Source: Guadua angustifolia (Eukaryota; Streptophyta; Magnoliopsida; Poales; Poaceae). Taken from it: a stretch of DNA of 64,000 bases. Position 1 is the stretch's first letter. Each line of letters begins with the position of its first letter. Made by a program: the position numbers and the translations under genes. Of this stretch, positions 58,238-64,000 are shown in pieces. Location: contig CM070508.1 of the NCBI GenBank assembly GCA_036346375.1, positions 20,528,852-20,592,851 on the forward strand, read 5' to 3'. The notes below the pieces were generated by a model. It had not been told where the DNA came from, made no database searches, and saw nothing but the letters and a program-made list of their open reading frames with translations.

Positions 58238-59830
58238 CGTACTGATCCAAGTTGCGGGGTGGTGGAATACTGGGCCCATTGGTTGAACTCCTCCCTTAAA
58301 ACCTATGCACATGTAGTGTTAGTTCAGTGCAACACGTTGAAGTATTTTAATTGGACAATACATACCTATCGTGGTTGCTGGCCAGATGACGAGCTGCATT
58401 GTATTCATGGATGGAGTACCCGGCGTATGTCTGATCGAATCAAGTGTCCCATTGTTGTTGTTGTGGCAATTATGCCGGCGCAAACGTACCCTAAGCCGAA
58501 CTTGGTGTTGCCAACTCCTCATCAGGCGAGTCCATGTCGAAGTCTGAATTGTCGTCAACAACTATACGTGTCAGCAGTGGAGTAGGTGCCTATGGTTGAT
58601 GCCTTGACAAGGACATAAAGAGAGATTGATCCATACATGTGTGCTACAAAGGGATAAGACATGTGAAAAAGGCTAGGGTGGTACAATATTAGAAAGTTGT
58701 ACAGATTGAGGTATGCTGCATACGAGGGTGCCTAGGGGATTTGTTGAGTAGATGATGAGCGAGCGAAGCTGAATCGAAACGTCGACGCACTTGGATGGGA
58801 CGATCTAAGAGACAGAGGACGATGGCCTCAGTCAGCACCACGAACGACAACATTGCTAGGGCGACCACAAATAACTATCTTGATAATTCCCTTAATGTCG
58901 TTGAAGATAGCACGTAGAACCTCTAGCAAGTCTAAGATAATCTTATGCTTCCCGTGCTGTAGTGTAGTGGAAGCCTCTTTGGTGATATGGTGTGCACACT
59001 CGTACTATAGTCAAAACATAAAAATTTGTTTAGTTACGGAAGCATTACTTCAACCGTAATTGAAACATGTACTTTGTCATCTTGGCATGCTGCACAGTGT
59101 CGATTGTGGCCAAGGCCCAACTTGTGTAGGTTTGCGTGACCTCTGTGGGGCGTTTGGGAACTAGTCTAGTAAGTCTACTATGCGTACATGGTACATACCA
59201 TTTCAAGTACGCGACGTACGACTCCAAGTTGTAGGGTCGATCCTCCACAAGACCTATACCATCGCACTATGCTCCCACAAAGTATTCCATGGTAACTGTG
59301 TCGGGAATCAATCGTCGCTCTTTCTTCTCTTCCTTATTTGCCTATTGGAACACATCAATTTTATGAATGAGATGTATTTGTTGTTACATAGTACGAAAAA
59401 GAAATGTAAGTTAAGAATTGTACTTACAAATGCTCTTTATGTGGCAGAGGTGGACCAACTAACGGTTGGATGTGCTAATGTAGCCTGAATTATCTTATGA
59501 CTCGGCTTGAACAGTATGCCTCTACCATGTGTGAGAAAATGAGGTGGCATGTCGCCAGCCAATTAATACTCATCGTCATGCCATACTGCTAGGACAATAC
59601 ATGGAGTGTCGTAGTAGTTAAGAAATGTGTAGTCTAGAGTTGCCAAATAATGTCGTCCTCATGCAGGATCTCATAGTTTTTGTGAAACTGTGGACATGGG
59701 GTGTCGTAGTAGTTAAGAAATGTGTAGTTCAGAATTGCCAAATAATGTCGTCCTCATGCAGGATCTCATAGTTTTTATGAAACTGTGGATAGACTCCGTG
59801 TGACCTCTCCCTCACCCATCCCAACTAGCT
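58238..59830 (-). pseudogene. decayed coding sequence, possibly a plant-mobile-domain gene
   Basis: On the minus strand 59830-59500 gives YPQFHKNYEILHEDDIIWQ and SHMVEAYCSSRVIR. 59248-59045 gives SYVAYLKWYVPCTHSRLTRL. Both resemble blocks near the end of plant mobile domain proteins carried by MULE and other transposons. Stops and frame changes are frequent and a 95-bp tandem duplication (59606-59789) lies inside. 58238-58600 is a further degraded stretch that I cannot assign. Resemblance is by eye only. Confidence 0.38.
59606..59789. repeat. 95-bp tandem duplication
   Basis: GTGTCGTAGTAGTTAAGAAA starts at 59606 and 59701; the two copies differ in only a few positions. Confidence 0.95.
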
Positions 59831-60003
59831 GGCCGTTCAACGCATCGTGGGCCTATCGAGCACGACTAAACTTATTTTTGGGCTCAAAAAGAAAAACACA
59901 AAATTAAAAATAGGGAAAATTCAGAAAATGGTTCAAAAATTCATAAATGACTAAACTAATTTTTTAGCTGGAAAATAATTTTGAGGCTGTTACGCATATC
60001 ATG

Positions 60004-60360
60004 AATGCCGGGATCCATTTCAGAACAATCCCTCTGTAAAGCAACCTTGACTTCCCAAACCATATGAAACCACAAGTTTGTTGTGGGGTGCTTTCAAACT
60101 GAAATTACATCCTTAGCATCACAGAACACTATCGGTAATCTAGACAACGCTTCCGCCCTTTCCCAATCATCAAAAGTTTGCCGGGCAACTAGTGCTCGGC
60201 GGCGAGGAAGTGTTCGTGCAAAAGGACCGGAGATGACTTCAATATTTTCAGGATCGACTTCAAGGAACGCAATGTTGCCGCTGTACTTAAGACTCATTTG
60301 TCCCCACAATAAGGTGTGTTCCAGGTTACCAACAAATATCCTCTCAAGCTACAATTAAGC
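60004..60360 (-). pseudogene. unidentified coding-like segment
   Basis: On the minus strand a frame runs LERIFVGNLEHTLLWGQMS, then KYSGNIAFLEVDPENIEVIS and RTFDDWERAEALSRLPIVF, to TGA at 60096-60094. It continues in frame as KHPTTNLWFHMVWEVKVALQ. Composition looks like real protein with one premature stop. I do not recognise the family. Confidence 0.35.
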
Positions 60361-60510
60361 TCTTTCGCCTACACGTGCACTCATGAAGACGGCCATGGAC
60401 ACTCTTCACACTTTACAAGACTATAAAGTACTACTAGAATGCAGCACCCTGCAGCAGCGCTATGTATCCTAGAGACTAGCAAAAGAGCAATGCATTATCC
60501 TTGGATAGTT

Positions 60511-60629
60511 TTCGCGGCGTGATACGTCGTGTGCGCTATTTTATTCATAAAAATAATTTTATTTTTTTTTCGACGGTGTTTTTTAAAATTTATCGAGAAA
60601 ACGCGCGAAACAGTTGAAAGGATACAAAC
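60511..60629 (-). repeat. isolated inverted fragment of the 38.3-41.6 kb satellite
   Basis: Its complement carries GTATCCTTTCAACTGTTTCGC, then CGATAAATTTTAAAA and CACCGTCG, then ACGTATCACGCCGCGAA. These are in the order seen in the satellite monomer (GTATCCTTTCAGTCGTTTCGC, CGACGATTTAAAAAATAAAA, CACCGCCG, TACGCCGCGAA). Clearly diverged from the array. Confidence 0.78.
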
Positions 60630-60660
60630 ACAACCACGTTTTTTTTCGCATCCATCTAGA

Positions 60661-61016
60661 GTCCTCTCACGAAAGATCCGTGATTTTTCTCTTCTTTTCG
60701 GTATTTATTTAGGATCCGTTCACGAAAGATCCGTGTTTTTTCTAAATCGGAAGGTACTTTTTGTAAAAAACCGCGGAAAGGATCACGAAAGATCCGTGAT
60801 TTTTCTCTTTTTTTGGGTATTTATTTAAGGCCCTTTCACAAAAAAATCTATGATTTTTCTAAACCAAAAGGTCCTTTTTGTAAAAAATCGTGGAAAGGAT
60901 CACAAAAGATCCGCTATTTTTCTCTTTTTTCGGTATTTATTTAGAGCCCTTTCACGAAAGATCCGCGATTTTTCTAAATCAGAAGGTCCTTTTCGTAAAA
61001 AACCGTAGAAAGGACC
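60661..61016. repeat. ~117-bp tandem repeat, three copies
   Basis: CACGAAAGATCCGTGATTTT recurs near 60668, 60784 and 60901, each followed by a TATTTATTTA segment, a second half-unit with CACGAAAGATCCG, and AAGGTCCTTTTTGTAAAAAA. GATCC-centred dyads are frequent. Confidence 0.8.
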
Positions 61017-61277
61017 TACATATAATTACATATTTTTTGAGAAACCTAAACGCAAAAAAAAAAAAAAAAACGAGCCGAGCCGGCCGCACGTGGCTCGGCT
61101 TAAGTCACTGAGGACGTGCGAACTCTCCTAAGTTTAGTATATGTATGATATGGCTTTGTTGCCTGCGTACATCCTAGAGATCATCCTCTTTCTTTTTTTT
61201 CACAAGAAACATAAAGATTTGCCCAACAGGAAGTGGAGGTCGAGTTCTTGGAGCCGGCAAAGCCAGGCCGAACTTAG

Positions 61278-61499
61278 GGAATAATTGATAATTTGCTCTC
61301 ACTTTTTTATATCATTGATCATTTGTCCCGTGATGTCATATATACCACTGATCATTTACCCTATGATGTTTTACTGACATGCGGACCCTAAGACCACATG
61401 TCAGTAAGACAAATGAGGCAAGTGATCAATTCCACTAAGTAAAATAGGACAAATGATCAATTACACTAAATAAAACGGGGTAAATGATTAATTCTCCCC
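61278..61499. mobile_element. MITE, possibly MULE-derived (222 bp)
   Basis: Left GGAATAATTGATAATTTGC and complement of right GGGGAGAATTAATCATTTACC. Flanks CGAACTTAG (61269-61277) and CGAACCAAG (61500-61508) would be a 9-bp duplication with two changes. The interior holds GATCATTTGTCC repeats and a hairpin around GACATGCGGACC / CCACATGTC. Confidence 0.55.
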
Positions 61500-61539
61500 C
61501 GAACCAAGGAGTAATAGCACCAGTGATGGTGTGGTTGAA

Positions 61540-61688
61540 CAATGCAACCAAGGAGTTTCTGCCTATTTAATGCTGTTTTTTTTTGCTCCAACTGTATGTA
61601 GGGACATAAACTTCTCCTGAATTGTTTATTTGCTTTTTTTGCTTAATATATGGCAGAGCACCTGCCATTTCTCTCAAAAAAAAAATTG
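61540..61688 (+). mobile_element. possible LINE 3' end with poly-A
   Basis: GCTTAATATATGGCAGAGCACC followed by TGCCATTTCTCTC and an A-run resembles the 3' tails of grass LINEs. No coding part is attached, so it would be a very short truncated copy. Confidence 0.35.
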
Positions 61689-62031
61689 CATCCTTAGAGG
61701 CAGAAAGCGCGATTGATTAGAATTGGGAGGAGTTTTTTGAACTCAAAATTAGGAGGAGTTGCTGCGTCAATATGGGCATGACTTGTTGTAGATTGCTTCC
61801 TCGACGTGCACGGTGGCGCCTCGCCGTGACGTGCAAGGTGCCACCTCCCCGTTGGCAGTCACTGCCTCCTTTTTTGTTGCTATTGTCAATGTGGACATTG
61901 CCGTGGCCTTAGTCTCTGTCGCAGTCTTATCCATCGTGTCCTCCTTTGCATGCTTCGTTAGAGTGGAGTTCATTGGACTTAGGCTATTATTTTTTATTAT
62001 TGACCATATCTATCTCTACTACTTCTAATTT
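61689..62031. other. intergenic, no gene supported
   Basis: Mixed composition. Overlapping 70-codon frames on both strands without motifs. Confidence 0.3.
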
Positions 62032-62700
62032 TTAGTTGGTGGTGATACGTCCGTTCTCTAGGGCATCCCCGCGCACTCCCCCGCTCGCCCTCGGCGATCC
62101 CCAGTTCCCAGATAACCCTTCCCGTCCCCTGCGCGGCGTCTCCTCCAAACCCCCGCGACGCGACGCCTCCTCCTCCCTGCCGCGGCGCGGCACCTCCTCC
62201 TCCTCCTCTCCCCACGGCGCGGCATCTCGCAGACGTGTTGGGTTGGACACCAGGCAGCAGACCAAACTGACTCGCAGTTCGAAGGGGCTCCCTCCCTGGT
62301 AAATCTCCTGTCGCCGCCGTCCACTACCCAGCCCCCACGCACAAGCGGGTCAAGAGGAGATCAAGGTCTTCTTTATACCGGAGGAGGAGCCCAGACAGGG
62401 AGGCCCGCTCCAGTGCAGTGTCCCGTCCTCCTCTGGCGGCGAAGTTTCCAATCCAACTCCGCGCGGAGGCTCAAGTTTCCAGCCAGGTGAGTCCTCATCT
62501 GAGCACCGACCGGAGAGCCCTCCGTCGCCGTCTCCGCTCGCCGGCCGGCTGGCCGCCGTCTCCTCCCTGCCGGCGTCGATGGAGACACCTCACCCTCGCC
62601 CTTACCGCCGCCATAGGAAGGCCTCCGATCTCCCCTCTGCGCCCTCCTCCAAACGAGTACGCTCCCCACACCTCTCCCCCTCTCTCATAAACATCATTCT
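62032..62700 (+). other. GC-rich block, possible 5' end of a host gene
   Basis: Strongly CG-rich with CCTCCTCC and CGCGGC runs, as in grass promoters, leaders and first exons. A plus-strand ATG at 62579 opens METPHPRPYRRHRKASDLP, with a weak GT site near 62657. DNA downstream is intron-like (T-rich, no long frame) to 64000. I cannot define exons or name the product. Confidence 0.3.
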
Positions 62701-62941
62701 TGCTCAGCGTTTTCATTCATTTTTGCTTCATGCCTCCATCATCTTCCAGAGTTCCACCAACCCAGTTTCCTTCTTTCTTAAAGCTCCAGCCAGTGGTGCC
62801 CTAATTACTAGGGTTAAGCTGAGCAGAAGTGAGCCTTTGCTAATTGGAACGCTAGAACACGCTGTCGTCACTTGTGACATGGTTTTGCCGGTGGTACTGG
62901 TACAGGGGGTTATTAAATCAGGGAGCTTTGAAGGTTGAAGA

Positions 62942-63103
62942 TTTTATCTGGTTTAAGAATTCTGTGTACATGTTTGATGGTGAAAAAGAATTCTCAGCTA
63001 GAGCAACAAGTGGCCGTAGTCTGGTTCCTCTTATAGCTGGTATTTGTCATCCGTATGCTCAATTTCTCACCAAAGCAAGCCTTTTGAAATCGGAGACTAT
63101 TTA
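62942..63103 (+). other. coding-like stretch of unknown identity
   Basis: A frame reads FIWFKNSVYMFDGEKEFSAR, then SGRSLVPLIAGICHPYAQF, to TAG at 63102-63104. Composition is protein-like but I do not recognise it. It may be a degenerate exon of the locus beginning at about 62.0 kb. Confidence 0.25.
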
Positions 63104-63260
63104 GCAGATAAACTGAAATTGACGCAGTTGGTGAAAAAAATGATCTAACTAGAGGTAACCTCATCCGGTTATCTATGATGATTGATTAAAGAATTTCTGA
63201 GATGATGCATTTCGTGCGAGTTCTCTTTGCTAACATGGATCTTGGTTGTTTCTTATTCAG

Positions 63261-63361
63261 GGAGTTGGAGCGCATAGTTCTTGTGCATTATCGTCAAGCA
63301 TCAGGGAGTGGCACAGATTTGCTTTCTTCAGAGCCATTGCATTTTCATTCGCTAAAGCCAG
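63261..63361 (+). pseudogene. exon resembling the C-terminal end of a CAMTA CG-1 domain
   Basis: Bounded by an acceptor (TTATTCAG, ending 63260) and a donor (CCAG|GTTTAT at 63362). The frame reads ELERIVLVHYRQASGSGTDL and on. In CAMTA calmodulin-binding transcription activators the CG-1 DNA-binding domain ends with ...(E/L)xHIVLVHYR(E/D)V, and an exon commonly begins there. The preceding CG-1 exons, which carry most of the domain, are not found upstream in the window. It is therefore probably a captured or duplicated exon. The match rests on about 12 residues. Confidence 0.42.
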
Positions 63362-64000
63362 GTTTATTCTATTCTTAAATCAGTTTATTCCTAAGTGATT
63401 GTTTGATGCACTGGATTGAAGCCGCTTTTGGATTGGTAGTTGCATTGTTTGAATGTCAGTTAGAATCAGCCTTGTTTGGGTCTGTTTTTTTTTTGTTCTG
63501 GTTGTTGTTTGATTTGGGGTCACATTGGTTTTCTAATGTATATGCGGTTGGAATGTGGTTGTCTAGGTGATTGATTCACTGGTCTCCTTTCGGGATATGT
63601 TCTTGCTTGTTTAGATGGATTCGTGGTATCTTAGATATTAACTTCTCTCTGTCAATTTGACTATATTATAAGATGCACGTTTGTAATTACTCTTGCATAT
63701 GTAGCCATGTTGTGATATCAGTATTTCTGGAAGAATGTTGTATTGCCATGCCTGTTTGCATTTGGAGGAAATCAGACAAGTAAAATTATGTGCATGAGTA
63801 TGGATTTCCAATTATTAGTTGCTGGCTCTATGTTAAGCAGATTCTGTTCAGTAGCACTACATGAAAAAATCATGCTTTGGTAGCACTGCATAACAAAAAT
63901 CATGTACCTTGTGGTATGAAGAGAATTTCCATTTTAGTTGTGATTTTTTTATTAGAATGTCCAAATTATGTAAAATTGTCATTCGCATCTTGTATCCATC
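63362..64000. other. intron-like or intergenic T-rich sequence
   Basis: No open frame of note, no terminal repeats. Compatible with a long intron following the exon above, or with plain intergenic DNA. Confidence 0.3.

Noticed and set aside
1..64000. Functional tRNA, rRNA or microRNA genes
   Set aside because: Only a degraded tRNA-like segment at 18578-18640 was found. Several perfect hairpins exist but are explained by MITEs and fold-back repeats.

Overview
The window looks like nuclear DNA of a grass (Poaceae). The evidence is the mix of elements (Tourist- and Stowaway-type MITEs, elements inserted in TA microsatellites, long-LTR chromoviruses, CACTA elements carrying a Ulp1-like protease) and one GC-rich, intronless LRR gene typical of grass coding DNA. 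I cannot name the genus. The window is almost all transposable elements and repeats. One host gene is convincing: a secreted leucine-rich-repeat protein at 7846-9048 (minus). A second locus may start in the GC-rich stretch near 62.0-62.7 kb, but I cannot resolve its exons.

0-6.65 kb: a complete but dead Ty1-copia element on the minus strand, with ~210-bp LTRs, an initiator-Met-tRNA primer site and a perfect CACAC target duplication. A 1.66-kb solo LTR of another family (GAAAC duplication) is inserted in its gag. 6.65-10 kb: the LRR gene and its flanks. 10-21.4 kb: small DNA elements, including three related elements lying end to end between TA microsatellites, a 1.8-kb hAT-like element, a 159-bp tandem repeat, and the remains of a PIF/Harbinger element with a two-exon Myb-like ORF. 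21.6-25.4 kb: a 2.6-kb fold-back element next to a TA microsatellite, and further copies of the repeat arm that builds it. 25.4-32.6 kb: LTR remnants, and a decayed CACTA element (Ulp1-like protease ORF, 3' terminal repeat at 30943) whose exon is split by a 1.3-kb hAT-like element. 32.6-37.3 kb: an 80-bp tandem repeat and a 5'-truncated L1-type LINE interrupted by two DNA elements.

38.3-41.6 kb: a satellite with ~430-bp monomers and a higher-order unit of about 978 bp (118+430+430). A diverged inverted piece of it reappears at 60.5 kb. 42.2-58.2 kb: a three-level nest of one long-LTR Ty3-gypsy family (Tekay/Del-type chromovirus). A minus-strand solo LTR (duplication AAGGA) holds a second solo LTR (duplication AAAAA) and a plus-strand element with a 3.1-kb 5' LTR. 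The 3' LTR of that element is cut short and joined, through a templated filler, to a second copy of the sequence upstream of its 5' LTR. That copy runs on as the unoccupied target site, as if an occupied and an empty haplotype had been joined. 58.2-64 kb: decayed mobile-domain-like coding sequence, tandem repeats, a MITE, a GC-rich block, and one exon resembling the end of a CAMTA CG-1 domain.

The genes do not form a pathway. The window is mainly a layered record of insertions, and target-site duplications give the relative order of many of them. All alignments and counts were made by eye.
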